DNA of 64,000 nt from positions 1 to 64,000 of the forward strand of contig NZ_JASHJL010000002.1 in assembly GCF_030733205.1 (NCBI RefSeq), given 5' to 3'. Every line of letters begins with the position of its first letter. Positions within the stretch are counted from its first letter, which is position 1. This DNA comes from Mameliella sp. MMSF_3455 (lineage in GTDB: Bacteria; Pseudomonadota; Alphaproteobacteria; Rhodobacterales; Rhodobacteraceae). The notes under the pieces were generated by a model that was given only the letters and a program-made list of their open reading frames with translations, was not told the origin of the DNA and made no database searches. This document shows positions 1 to 7,632 of this stretch, in pieces. The position numbers were made by a program, and so were the translations under genes.

Positions 1-55
1 GGCGGCGCCGGGGGCTCTGCCCCCGGACCCCCGGAGGTATTTCAGGCCCAAAGAA
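1..55. repeat. Dispersed intergenic hairpin repeat, family A, copy 1
   Basis: The arms CCGGGGG (8-14) and CCCCCGG (20-26) form a hairpin. It is followed by a tail of the type ACCCCCGGAGGTATTT and then an A-rich stretch. The same hairpin-plus-tail layout recurs at 55178-55230 and, in degraded form, at 34864-34910. It lies just past the 3' end of mipZ. Similar elements are common between genes in Rhodobacterales; that statement is from memory. Confidence 0.6.
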
Positions 56-87
56 ACAAAAGTCTATGCGGCTCCCAACGCAGTGGC

Positions 88-897
88 CTAGAAATTGACC
101 GTGACGTCCGGAAGTTTCAGCGACTTTATGAGGTCGCGCACCTCTTGCCGGGCGGCGATGTTCGACAGGCTCAGGCTGCGCACGCCAATGTCCCGCAGGT
201 CGAGCAAGGTCAGGCCGCGCGGGAACAATTCACGGAACACCACCCGTTCCGAAAACCCGGGCGCCACGCGAAAGCCAATGCGTTTCGACAGGGTCGCGAC
301 CGCCTTTTCCATCTTGGCCTTGTTGATCATCTGCTGGGCACCGATCCGGTTGCGCAACACGATCCAGTCCATCGGCTTCAACCCGGCCTGCGCCCGCAGT
401 TGCCGCGCCGACCAGACCATCTCGGCATAGACCGACGGCCCGGCAATGGTTTCGCCATCGCCCTCGATCCGTGCGAGCAGGTCGAAATCCACGAAACTGT
501 CGTTCAGGGGCGTCACCAGCGTATCGGCCAGCGAATGCGCCACCTGCGCCAGCCGTGTGTAAGCGCCGGGACAGTCGATGATGATGAAATCCGACTTGGG
601 CTCCAGCTCGGCCACGGCACGGCTGAGACGGTTGTCGGCGGCCTGTTCACCGGCGGCAAGCGCCGTGGGATCGGCCTCTGGCAAGGCCATGTATCCCGGC
701 ACCGGCAGGTCACGCTCTTCCTTCTTGAGCCAGGCACGGCGGTTGGCCAGGTAGCGCCCCAGGCTTTGCTGCCGCAGGTCCAGGTCCAGCGTCCAGACCC
801 GATGTTCCATGCGCGCCAGCGCCGTCGCGACATGCATCGAGATCGTCGACTTGCCCGCGCCTCCCTTTTCGTTACCCACAACGATGATATGTGCCAC
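88..897 (-). CDS. mipZ: MipZ-type ParA-family ATPase (division-plane positioning)
   Basis: This 269-residue P-loop ATPase belongs to the ParA/MinD superfamily. It has the deviant Walker A motif KGGAGKS at residues 11-17 and a Walker B-like FIIIDCPG near residue 105. The length and the N-terminal VVGNEKGGAGKST motif match alphaproteobacterial MipZ. MipZ forms a gradient from the chromosome poles and inhibits FtsZ assembly there, so the Z-ring forms at midcell. The start codon is GTG at 897. The gene lies downstream of the F0 ATP synthase operon on the same strand but 144 bases away, with a hairpin between them, so it may have its own promoter. A plain ParA partition protein is unlikely because no parB follows. 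Confidence 0.88.
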   Translation of the reverse strand: MAHIIVVGNEKGGAGKSTISMHVATALARMEHRVWTLDLDLRQQSLGRYLANRRAWLKKEERDLPVPGYMALPEADPTALAAGEQAADNRLSRAVAELEPKSDFIIIDCPGAYTRLAQVAHSLADTLVTPLNDSFVDFDLLARIEGDGETIAGPSVYAEMVWSARQLRAQAGLKPMDWIVLRNRIGAQQMINKAKMEKAVATLSKRIGFRVAPGFSERVVFRELFPRGLTLLDLRDIGVRSLSLSNIAARQEVRDLIKSLKLPDVTVNF

Positions 898-995
898 GCC
901 TCAACCTCTGTCCTGGTTCGGCCGCGATTTCTCTCGCGGACCGGTCTTGCCGCCTGTTCCGGCGATTGGGCCCCGACGGGGCCTTCAACGCGCAA

Positions 996-1017
996 GGCCC
1001 GGCACTCTGGCCGGGCC
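996..1017 (-). terminator. GC-rich hairpin after atpF
   Basis: GGCCCGGC (996-1003) and GCCGGGCC (1010-1017) form an 8-bp stem with a 6-base loop, 24 bases past the atpF stop. No T-run follows on the minus strand. It could be a weak terminator or an mRNA 3'-end stabiliser for the F0 operon. Confidence 0.4.
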
Positions 1018-1041
1018 TCGTCACTGTCCCTCGGGACGCGA

Positions 1042-1602
1042 TCAGTGGAGCTTGGCGCTCACGTCTGCGATCGCGTCGTCGATCAGCTTGCCCGCGCTGT
1101 CGGCGGTCATCTGCTCGGCCACCACGTTGCGCGCGGCGGCAACGGCCACGGCAGCGGCACGGTCGCGCACTTCCTTGACGGCAGCCGCCTCGGCCGAGGC
1201 GATCTGGCCTTCGGCAGCCTGCAGACGGCGGGCGATCGAAGCCTGGATGTCGGCCTTGGCCTGCTCGGCGGCCAGTTCGGCCTCCTGCTTGGCATGGGCG
1301 ACGATACGGTCGGCCTGACCCTGCACTTCGCGCTGCTTGCGCTCGTAGCTGGCCAGCAGCGACTGCGCTTCTTCGCGCAGCTTGCGCGCTTCGTCCAGTT
1401 CGTCCTGGATGCCCTCGGCCCGCTTGTCCAGCAGACCCATCAGCAGACCCGGCACCTTGAAATAGACCAGGACAGCGATGAACAGAAGGAAGCCCAGCAG
1501 CACCACGAAATCGGTGTTGCCCAGCGAAAAGAACGGACCCGAAGCAGCGGCAGCCGGTGTCGCGGCCAGTGCGGCGATGGCGGGAAGGATGAGTTTCTTC
1601 AT
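1042..1602 (-). CDS. atpF: ATP synthase F0 subunit b
   Basis: This 186-residue protein is subunit b, part of the peripheral stalk that holds F1 against rotation. An Ala-rich, signal-like N-terminus (1-20) comes before one membrane helix at about 30-52. A long charged coiled coil (about 60-165) follows, rich in Glu, Lys, Arg and Ala. It is the last gene of the F0 operon and starts 4 bases after the b' gene stops. Having separate b and b' genes is typical of phototrophs and many alphaproteobacteria. The F1 genes are not in this window. Confidence 0.93.
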   Translation of the reverse strand: MKKLILPAIAALAATPAAAASGPFFSLGNTDFVVLLGFLLFIAVLVYFKVPGLLMGLLDKRAEGIQDELDEARKLREEAQSLLASYERKQREVQGQADRIVAHAKQEAELAAEQAKADIQASIARRLQAAEGQIASAEAAAVKEVRDRAAAVAVAAARNVVAEQMTADSAGKLIDDAIADVSAKLH

Positions 1603-1606
1603 GACC

Positions 1607-2158
1607 TTACCCTTTCAACTGCGCGTCGACCGCAGCGGCGATCTTGGCGTCGTCGGCGGATGCCCCCAGGGCCGCCACGATGGCGCCTGCGGTGTCCTTG
1701 GCCACGACTTCGACATTGGCAAGGGCGCTGTCGCGGATCTCGGCGATGGCCTTCTCCGACTCGGCAGCCTTGGCCGCAATTTCCGCGTCGGCCTTTTCCA
1801 TTGCGACGTCGAGGTCGGCCTTGATGTCGTCACGCGCCTTTTGCGCGATGGTCTGGGCCTCGGCCCGTGCATCGGCAAGCGCCTTGTCATAAGCGGCTTC
1901 GGCTTCTTCTGCCTTGCGCTTGAGATCTTCGGCAGCGGCGATGTCGTTGGTGATCGTCCCCTGGCGTTCCGCCAGAACGGCCGCGATCCGCGGCAGGGCG
2001 ATGCGGGCCAGCACAAAGTAGATCACGACCAGCGTGATCACCAGCCAGAAGACCTGGTTGCCGATCCAGTCACCGCAGAGCTGCGGCATCCCGACGGCGC
2101 TGCCGCCGGCGTCAACGCAGGTGCTTGCGGCTTCGGCCCCGTGAGTTTCGGTCGCCAT
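1607..2158 (-). CDS. atpF': ATP synthase F0 subunit b'
   Basis: This 183-residue protein is the second, diverged b-type stalk subunit and pairs with subunit b as a heterodimer. The N-terminus (1-45) is soluble and includes [17 protein letters not shown] single membrane helix spans about 47-67, followed by an Ala/Glu/Lys coiled coil to the C-terminus. It sits between atpE and atpF. The 85 bases separating it from atpE carry a strong hairpin, so its expression may be lower than that of atpE. Confidence 0.92.
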   Translation of the reverse strand: MATETHGAEAASTCVDAGGSAVGMPQLCGDWIGNQVFWLVITLVVIYFVLARIALPRIAAVLAERQGTITNDIAAAEDLKRKAEEAEAAYDKALADARAEAQTIAQKARDDIKADLDVAMEKADAEIAAKAAESEKAIAEIRDSALANVEVVAKDTAGAIVAALGASADDAKIAAAVDAQLKG

Positions 2159-2189
2159 GTTGTCCTCCGTCGGAACTTGTCTCTACATC

Positions 2190-2215
2190 GGGCGGTCAGG
2201 CGTGCCTGACCGCCC
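2190..2215 (-). promoter_or_regulatory. Strong intercistronic hairpin between atpE and atpF'
   Basis: GGGCGGTCAG (2190-2199) and CTGACCGCCC (2206-2215) make a perfect 10-bp stem with a 6-base loop; the inverted repeat can extend to 12 bp. There is no T-run, so it is not a typical terminator. I infer an mRNA 3'-end protector that raises atpE message relative to the downstream genes. Confidence 0.55.
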
Positions 2216-2243
2216 GCGCGTAAGGATCGTTAAGTTCCGTGGA

Positions 2244-2465
2244 TCAGACGGCGAACATCAGCAGCAGCGAGACCAGGAACGAGAAGATGCCCAGTGCTTC
2301 TGCGAATGCGATGCCGATGAAGAGGGTGGCGGTCTGCGAAGCAGCTGCCGAAGGGTTGCGCAGGGCGCCTGCCAGGAAGTTGCCGGCAACGTTGCCCACA
2401 CCGATGGCGGCTGCGCCCGAACCGATTGCTGCGAGACCGGCGCCGATGAAGTTGAGACCTTCCAT
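2244..2465 (-). CDS. atpE: ATP synthase F0 subunit c
   Basis: This 73-residue protein is the proteolipid that forms the rotating c-ring. It has two membrane helices joined by a polar loop containing ALRNPSA. The first helix carries the Gly-rich [10 protein letters not shown] packing motif. The ion-binding carboxylate is Glu56 in [11 protein letters not shown] proton-type ring is expected because no sodium-binding signature is obvious. The gene is flanked on both sides by hairpins (2190-2215 and 2512-2535), which could uncouple its mRNA level from its neighbours; the c-ring needs many more copies than the other subunits. Confidence 0.96.
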   Translation of the reverse strand: MEGLNFIGAGLAAIGSGAAAIGVGNVAGNFLAGALRNPSAAASQTATLFIGIAFAEALGIFSFLVSLLLMFAV

Positions 2466-2511
2466 TGTGTATCTCCTTACGATTGGAAGTTTCTGTATCG
2501 AGGTGTTCTTT

Positions 2512-2535
2512 GCGTAGGGCGGGGCTCACCCCGCC
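2512..2535. repeat. Dispersed palindrome, family B, copy 1
   Basis: This 24-base element has the form GCGTAGGG followed by a GGCGGGG/CCCCGCC hairpin. It lies between atpB and atpE. It matches the reverse complement of 29434-29457 at 23 of 24 positions. A shorter relative is at 60731-60749. Confidence 0.6.
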
Positions 2536-2541
2536 GCTGCG

Positions 2542-3300
2542 TCAGTGATGCGGGTGCAATGCGTCCTTGAGGTAGACGCAGGTCAGGATCGTGAAGACAT
2601 AGGCCTGGATGAAGGACACCAGGATCTCCAGCCCGTACATCGCGGTGATCGCGACCACCGACAGCGGGCTGATTGCAGCGATGGCGGCAAAGCCCGCGAA
2701 GACCTTGATCACGGCGTGGCCTGCCATGACGTTGCCCGCAAGACGAATGGAGTGGCTGACCGGACGCACGAAGTACGAGATCAATTCGATCAGGGCCAGG
2801 ACCGGGCGCAGCGCCAGCGGCGCGCTGGACACCCAGAAGAGGCTCAGGAAACCGGCGCCGTTCTTGACGAAGCCCAGCACGGTCACGGTCAGGAAGACCG
2901 AGAGCGCCAGAACGACGGTAACGGCGAAATGCGAGGTGGTGGTGAAGCTCATCGGGATCAGGCCAAGGAAGTTGGCGAAAACGATGAACATGAACAGGGT
3001 CATGATGTAGGGGAAGTACTTCAGCCCGTCCTTGCCGGTCACGTCCTCGACCATCTTGTAGACGAAGCCGTAGGCCAGTTCGGCCACCGACTGCGATCGC
3101 GACGGCACGATCGCGCGCTTGGAGGTGCCGACAACCATCATCAGGACAACGGCGACGATGGCCAGGAACAGCCAGAGCGTCACGTTGGTGATGGTGAACA
3201 TGCCCACTTCGCCGTGGCCGAACAGCGGCTTGACGATGAACTGGTCCATCGGGTGGAACACCAGGCCGCCGTCTGCCGTTTCTGCGCTTTCAGTCGCCAT
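2542..3300 (-). CDS. atpB: ATP synthase F0 subunit a
   Basis: This protein of about 252 residues is the membrane stator that provides the two proton half-channels. Five or six hydrophobic helices are visible. The essential arginine lies in [12 protein letters not shown], the family signature that faces the c-ring carboxylate. I chose ATG 3300 over the upstream ATG at 3315 because AGGGGA sits 7-8 bases before 3300 and family members begin at this point. The gene overlaps the end of atpI by 11 bases, so the two are translationally coupled. Confidence 0.94.
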   Translation of the reverse strand: MATESAETADGGLVFHPMDQFIVKPLFGHGEVGMFTITNVTLWLFLAIVAVVLMMVVGTSKRAIVPSRSQSVAELAYGFVYKMVEDVTGKDGLKYFPYIMTLFMFIVFANFLGLIPMSFTTTSHFAVTVVLALSVFLTVTVLGFVKNGAGFLSLFWVSSAPLALRPVLALIELISYFVRPVSHSIRLAGNVMAGHAVIKVFAGFAAIAAISPLSVVAITAMYGLEILVSFIQAYVFTILTCVYLKDALHPHH

Positions 3301-3706
3301 CTCTTTTCCCCTCATCCGCTCCGGTCAACCGGGCGCTGTCGTTCGTGCCCCCGTCGGGGCGGTCCGCCTTGGCCCGCTCGGGGCCTGTTCCGGACTGCGG
3401 TCCGGAACCCTGTTTCGCCTGGACCTCTTTCGCCGTCCGCAGCATCACGTTGATGCCCGCAGCGATGCCCAGCAATGAGAACACCACCATCAGCAACGGC
3501 GTGGTGCCCAGGAGAGCGTCGAGGCCGTATCCGATCCCGAACCCGATCCCCAGACCGGCCACCATTTCCGTCACCATCCGCCAGGCGATATTGGCCTGCG
3601 AGTAGTGTTCCTCCTGATGGGCCTTCTCCACTTTGCGTCCCGCCTTGTAGGCGCTCAGCTTGGCGTCCAGGTCATCCAGCTTACGCTTGGGGTCGGGGTC
3701 GCTCAC
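3290..3706 (-). CDS. atpI: ATP synthase assembly protein AtpI
   Basis: This 138-residue protein is the first gene of the F0 operon. AtpI helps c-ring assembly and is often linked to Mg2+ handling; this is family knowledge. After a charged N-terminus (1-40), two membrane helices run at about 46-66 and 70-92, with the Gly-rich stretch [18 protein letters not shown] hydrophilic tail follows. The start is taken as GTG 3706 (MSDPDPKRK), which fits the family N-terminus. An upstream ATG near 3736 is possible but would add an unconserved leader. Confidence 0.87.
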   Translation of the reverse strand: MSDPDPKRKLDDLDAKLSAYKAGRKVEKAHQEEHYSQANIAWRMVTEMVAGLGIGFGIGYGLDALLGTTPLLMVVFSLLGIAAGINVMLRTAKEVQAKQGSGPQSGTGPERAKADRPDGGTNDSARLTGADEGKRDGD

Positions 3707-4025
3707 GGTGCAGATGGCTCCGGTCAGGGTTGGCATGGTGCTATGCCGGGACGCGCGTTGAGTCAACATGCATGGCAGAGTGGGCCGACGCGACATAAGC
3801 AGCTGCTTTAAAACATTAAAATTCGACACCCTTGCACGACGGTCATTCCGCCGCAGCCCGTTCCGGCGGCAAACATGCTGCAAATGCAAATTCAACTTTT
3901 CGGTTGAGTTTTCGTCAGGACCCGCCCAAACCGACGCAAACCGCTCAGGACCGCCCCATGTACGCCAATCCCGTCCCTTGCAACAGACAGCCGACCGTGG
4001 CGGCTTTTTTCCGTGCCGGGACAAG
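3707..4025. promoter_or_regulatory. Divergent promoter region, atpI / ArsR gene
   Basis: These 319 bases hold no convincing gene and separate divergent transcription units. The stretch around 3800-3840 is AT-rich compared with its surroundings, with TTTAAAACATTAAAATTC-type sequence, and is the likely atpI promoter. The 12-base palindrome AAGCAGCTGCTT lies at 3797-3808. I could not assign a clear -35/-10 pair. Confidence 0.45.
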
Positions 4026-4367
4026 ATGAGCGACCGGCTTGATACCGTCTTTGCCGCGCTTGCCGATCCGACGCGCCGCCGTATCCTGTCGATGCTGCTG
4101 GAGGACGACATGGCAGTGACCGATGTCGCCCACCCGTTCGAGATGTCACTGGCCGCGATTTCAAAACACCTCGTCATCCTGACCCGCGCCGGCCTCATCA
4201 GCCAGGAAAAGCGGGGACGGGTCAAATGGTGCAAGCTGGAACCGGACGCCCTGCGTGAGGCCAGCATCTGGATGCAGGCCTTCGGCCAGTTCGACCAGTT
4301 CGATCTGGACGGTTTCGAACGGTTCCTGGAACAGGAGTTGGCCCCGGCGCCCGATGGCAAACCCTGA
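4026..4367 (+). CDS. ArsR-family transcriptional regulator
   Basis: This is a 113-residue winged-helix protein. The HTH core is at about 30-60 (VTDVAHPFEMSLAAISKHLV), preceded by the typical LADPTRRRILSML first helix. The start at 4026 removes a long unconserved upstream extension. Only one cysteine (Cys69) is present, so it lacks the two-cysteine persulfide sensor of SqrR/BigR and any obvious metal site. Members of this subgroup often neighbour SRPBCC proteins, but none is present here; the next gene is convergent. Its target is unknown. Confidence 0.85.
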   Translation: MSDRLDTVFAALADPTRRRILSMLLEDDMAVTDVAHPFEMSLAAISKHLVILTRAGLISQEKRGRVKWCKLEPDALREASIWMQAFGQFDQFDLDGFERFLEQELAPAPDGKP

Positions 4368-4388
4368 GGCCATCACAACAGGGGCGCC

Positions 4389-5294
4389 TCAGGCCGCGGT
4401 CGCCTCCTCGGGCTTTTCCTCGTCCTTGAGCAGCAGCAACAGCGAGAAGGCGGTCAGCGCCACGCCCGGCAGGACCATCGCCGTCGGCACGCCCCGCCCC
4501 AGCACCAGTTCCCACAGGATCACGCAGGACGGCACGATATAAGTGTAGGCCATGACCTTGGCCGCCGGCAGCCGCAGGGCCGCGTACCGCAGGATCAGGA
4601 AGGTCACGCCGGTCGCCGCCAGTGCGACGTAGAGGATCGTCCACCACACGATCATCGGCAACGCGCCCCAGTCCATCGCCAGCAGGTCCGGCCCGGCCCA
4701 GATGCACAGGATCACCGACCCGGCGGTCAGGATGCCCGCGTTGAAGGCGATACCGGATTCCCCGCGGCTCAGCTTGCGCAGCATCGGCGCGTAGAGGGCA
4801 TGCGCGACGCAGCCCCAGAAGTAGATCGCCTCGCCCCGCCCGACCTCGAACCGCATCAGGGCCGCCACGTCGGCATCGAAGATCACCCAGAGCGCGCCGA
4901 TCCCGCCGATGACGATGGCCAGCGCCATGCGGGCCGTGGTGATCTGCTGCACGACCAGGTAGCCAAAGATCGCCGTCAGGGCCGGGTTCAGTGTAAAGAC
5001 CGCCGCCATGCTGACCGGGGCCGCCGTCTTGAGACCCTCGAACATGGTCACGAAATAGACGACGAAGAGCCCCGCCAAGACAAAATACCGCCAGGGCGCG
5101 TCAAAGACCGCTCGCGTCACCTTGCCCGTCGCCAGCGCCCATCCCCAGAGCACCGCGCCGGCCAACAGGAACCGCACCGCGTTCAGAACCTCGGGCTCGA
5201 TGAAGGGGGCCGCCATTGCCCCCAGCGAAAACGACCCCGAAACCAGCATGGCAAAGCCCAGCATGGCGAGGTGCCCGCGCCCCGCCTCGCTCAT
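4389..5294 (-). CDS. EamA/DMT-family transporter
   Basis: This is an inner-membrane protein of about 301 residues with ten predicted helices in two EamA repeats. The first repeat includes VRFLLAGAVLWGWA and the second includes ATGVTFLILRYAALRLPAAK. DMT permeases usually export amino acids or other metabolites; the substrate cannot be read from sequence. The start at 5294 overlaps the LysR gene stop in an ATGA, so the two are probably co-transcribed with the regulator first. An upstream in-frame start would lie wholly within the regulator gene. Confidence 0.85.
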   Translation of the reverse strand: MSEAGRGHLAMLGFAMLVSGSFSLGAMAAPFIEPEVLNAVRFLLAGAVLWGWALATGKVTRAVFDAPWRYFVLAGLFVVYFVTMFEGLKTAAPVSMAAVFTLNPALTAIFGYLVVQQITTARMALAIVIGGIGALWVIFDADVAALMRFEVGRGEAIYFWGCVAHALYAPMLRKLSRGESGIAFNAGILTAGSVILCIWAGPDLLAMDWGALPMIVWWTILYVALAATGVTFLILRYAALRLPAAKVMAYTYIVPSCVILWELVLGRGVPTAMVLPGVALTAFSLLLLLKDEEKPEEATAA

Positions 5295-6172
5295 CGGGCC
5301 GATCCCTCTCCGGCGAAGGCCTTGAGATGCGACAGGAAGGCCTGGACCTTGGCGGTCCGGTGGAGATCGACATGCGTCACCAGCCATAGGGGCGAGGCCC
5401 ATTCCTCGCGCGGGGGCATGACCTGCACCAGTTCCGGACGCAGCGCGGCCTCGCGCGTACCCATGAAGCCGATCCCCGCGCCCTCGGCCACCGCGGCCTC
5501 GAGCACACGGGTATCCGTACTGCGGAAGACAACGTTGTCCGCCGGCACATGCCCGCGCAGCCAGCGCGCAAAGGGCGCGCGGCTTTCGGGATCGTCATGG
5601 GAGACGAAGAAATGATCCTTGAGATCGTCTTCGCCCTCGGGCATCCCGTGCCGGTCGATGTAGTCGCGATGCGCGTACAGCGCGATGTCCTGGCGGGCAA
5701 AGCTCTGCACCACGTTGTCGGGCTCCTGCGGCGCGGGACCGGCGCGCAGCGCCACATGCGCCTCGCCGTATTCCAGCCGGAACACCCGGTCGTCGGTCAG
5801 AAAACGCACGATCACATCCGGGTATTGCGCGCGGAAACTGGTCAGCGCCGGGACCAACAGGGGAGCGAAGGCCACCAGCGACGTGACCAGCAGATCGCCC
5901 GCCACCTCGTTGCCGCGCCCCTTGATGCGACCCTCCAGCTGCTGCAACTGGTCGTCGGTGGTCTGCGCCACCCGCATCAGGTCATGGCCTGCCTCGGTCG
6001 CCGTATAGCCGCGCGCATGTCGCTGGAACAGCTTGACACCCAGCCGCCCCTCCAGCGCGTCGATATGGCGGATCACCGTGGCATGGTGCACGCCCAGCAC
6101 CTCTGCGGCGCCGCTGACCGTGCCCAGGCGCGCGACCTGGTAGGCCGTGCGGATCTCATCCCAGTTGTCCAT
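5291..6172 (-). CDS. LysR-family transcriptional regulator
   Basis: This protein of about 293 residues has an N-terminal winged HTH (about 3-62, including GTVSGAAEVLGVHHATVIRH) followed by a LysR effector-binding domain. ATG 6172 is preferred because GAGGTG precedes it at the correct spacing. It is divergent from an azoreductase and leads a two-gene unit with the EamA transporter. By LysR habit it may control both, responding to a quinone or azo-type or other electrophilic compound. That role is inferred from context. Confidence 0.85.
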   Translation of the reverse strand: MDNWDEIRTAYQVARLGTVSGAAEVLGVHHATVIRHIDALEGRLGVKLFQRHARGYTATEAGHDLMRVAQTTDDQLQQLEGRIKGRGNEVAGDLLVTSLVAFAPLLVPALTSFRAQYPDVIVRFLTDDRVFRLEYGEAHVALRAGPAPQEPDNVVQSFARQDIALYAHRDYIDRHGMPEGEDDLKDHFFVSHDDPESRAPFARWLRGHVPADNVVFRSTDTRVLEAAVAEGAGIGFMGTREAALRPELVQVMPPREEWASPLWLVTHVDLHRTAKVQAFLSHLKAFAGEGSAR

Positions 6173-6192
6173 ATGCACCTCGCTTGGCAGAC

Positions 6193-6248
6193 TGCGCATT
6201 TGCGCACATTACTTGCGCTTGATGCGACATTGCGTTCACAAATGCAAT
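6193..6248. promoter_or_regulatory. Candidate LysR operator between lysR and azoreductase
   Basis: ATTGC (6229-6233) and GCAAT (6244-6248) form an interrupted inverted repeat containing the T-N11-A pattern of LysR sites. TGCGCA occurs twice at 6193-6206. The site lies in the 126-base divergent intergenic region. Confidence 0.45.
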
Positions 6249-6298
6249 GGTCAAGTTATCGGTCATCCAATTCAACGCTCCTGGAAAGGACCCGACAC

Positions 6299-6880
6299 AT
6301 GACCGATACCGTTCTCCGCATCGACGCCTCTGCCCGCGTCACGGATTCCGTCAGCCGCCAGTTGGCCGACCAAGTGATCTCGCGCCTGAATCCCGCCACC
6401 GTCGTCTCGCGCGATCTGGTGGAAAACGTACCCCAGATCGACACTGGCTGGCTGGAGGCCAACGGAACCCCTGAGGGCGACCGCACCCCGGACCAGCGCG
6501 CCCGCCTTGCGCTGTCCGACGCGCTGATCGAGGAACTGCGCGCCGCAGACACGCTGGTGATCGCGCTGCCGATCTACAATTTCGGCGTTCCGTCGGGCTT
6601 CAAGGCCTGGTTTGACCAGATCGCCCGGGCCGGCATCACCTTCCGCTATACCGAAGAAGGCCCCGAGGGCCTGATGACCGGCAAGCGCGCCATCATCGCG
6701 GTTGCCTCGGGCGGCACCGAGGTCGATGGGCCGATCGACTTTGCAACCCCGTGGTTGCGTCATGTCCTGGGCTTCATCGGCATCACCGACGTCCAGGTTG
6801 TCCGATCGGACCGCCAGATGATCGACCCAGAGGCATCGAAAGCCCGCGCCGAGGAAGACCTGTCGCGTCTCGCGGCCTGA
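6299..6880 (+). CDS. azoR: FMN-dependent NADH-azoreductase (AzoR family)
   Basis: This 193-residue flavodoxin-fold enzyme reduces azo compounds and quinones with NADH and FMN. The flavin-binding start (VLRIDASARVTDSVSRQLAD) and the LPIYNFGVPSGFKAWFD motif around residue 95 are both typical. The SGG segment near residue 138 also fits. The start at 6299 follows GGAAAGGA. It is divergent from the LysR gene. Physiologically, two-electron quinone reduction in stress defence is more likely than dye degradation. It converges back-to-back with the next gene: the stops at 6878-6880 and 6881-6883 touch. Confidence 0.9.
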   Translation: MTDTVLRIDASARVTDSVSRQLADQVISRLNPATVVSRDLVENVPQIDTGWLEANGTPEGDRTPDQRARLALSDALIEELRAADTLVIALPIYNFGVPSGFKAWFDQIARAGITFRYTEEGPEGLMTGKRAIIAVASGGTEVDGPIDFATPWLRHVLGFIGITDVQVVRSDRQMIDPEASKARAEEDLSRLAA

Positions 6881-7324
6881 TCAGGACGACGCGGCCGTCA
6901 GCGTGCTCCGTCCGAGCAGTCCCTGAACCTCGCGATCCCCCGGATCCAGCTCTGCGTATAGCAGCGCGTCCGTGGGGTCGCGGAACACCTCCAGCGGATA
7001 GGGCCTCTGGGCCTTGACCGCATCCCGGTACAGACGACAGATGCCATAATTCACCTTGCCCGGCGCAAAGATGGAGGTGCGCGCCCGCGGGTCGCGCGCC
7101 TCGTGATAGGCGCTCAGCCGATGCGCCAGCCGCGCGGTCTCGGCGAAAAAGTCATCCGGGAACTGGCAGTCCATGACATCCAGCAACGTATGTTGTCCGC
7201 CGTCGAACAACGGATCCGACCGGTATCGCAGCAAGGTTTCCATGTTCTGATTCACGGTAATCTCTCCCCGGAACAGGACCAGGACGATGTTCAGACGCGG
7301 ATAGACCTGATAAGTGGCGGGCAT
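6881..7324 (-). CDS. Conserved-type protein of unknown function (147 aa)
   Basis: I do not recognise this soluble 147-residue protein with confidence. It has no signal peptide or membrane helix. The N-terminus (YQVYPRLNIVLVLFRGEIT) resembles the opening strands of STAS-like or SpoIIAA-like small domains in roseobacters, but no diagnostic motif is visible. Codon use fits the neighbours. It is divergent from ffh across a 308-base gap. Confidence 0.65.
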   Translation of the reverse strand: MPATYQVYPRLNIVLVLFRGEITVNQNMETLLRYRSDPLFDGGQHTLLDVMDCQFPDDFFAETARLAHRLSAYHEARDPRARTSIFAPGKVNYGICRLYRDAVKAQRPYPLEVFRDPTDALLYAELDPGDREVQGLLGRSTLTAASS

Positions 7325-7632
7325 GTCGAAGCGGCTTTTTTGTGCTGTGGGCGATGTTCCGCGCTCGTTGCCATATTCCCCTCCCTTTCGGCAACGTGAC
7401 CATTTGGCCCTTGATCTGCGGGATATTGACTCACGCCTCCGTCTCCCCTAACAGCGCTCCATCTCCGGGAGTCCTATGGCCTTCCGGTCCCTTGGGGTTT
7501 GCCCGGGATCGCCCTCCGTCAGCGCGTTGCGCCCACGGGGGCTCTCGCGCTTTGACCCATCCGATTGTGATGCACGCCGCGCGCCCTTAACTTGAAAGGC
7601 GCAATACGAAGGAAAAGGAGGCCCTGCGCCCC
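7325..7632 (+). promoter_or_regulatory. Divergent intergenic region with candidate ffh promoter
   Basis: No credible gene lies in these 308 bases. A possible promoter has TTGACT at 7426-7431, a 17-base spacer and TAACAG at 7449-7454; the -10 match is weak. The ffh ribosome binding site AGGAGG is at 7616-7621, 11 bases before ATG 7633. Confidence 0.35.

Noticed and set aside
4026-4367. This ArsR protein as the SqrR/BigR-type repressor for the sulfide operators
   Set aside because: It has a single cysteine, not the conserved pair needed for persulfide sensing, and lies 18 kb away.
7342-7590. An 82-codon plus ORF upstream of ffh
   Set aside because: It has no ribosome binding site, covers the likely ffh promoter, and its composition is not protein-like.
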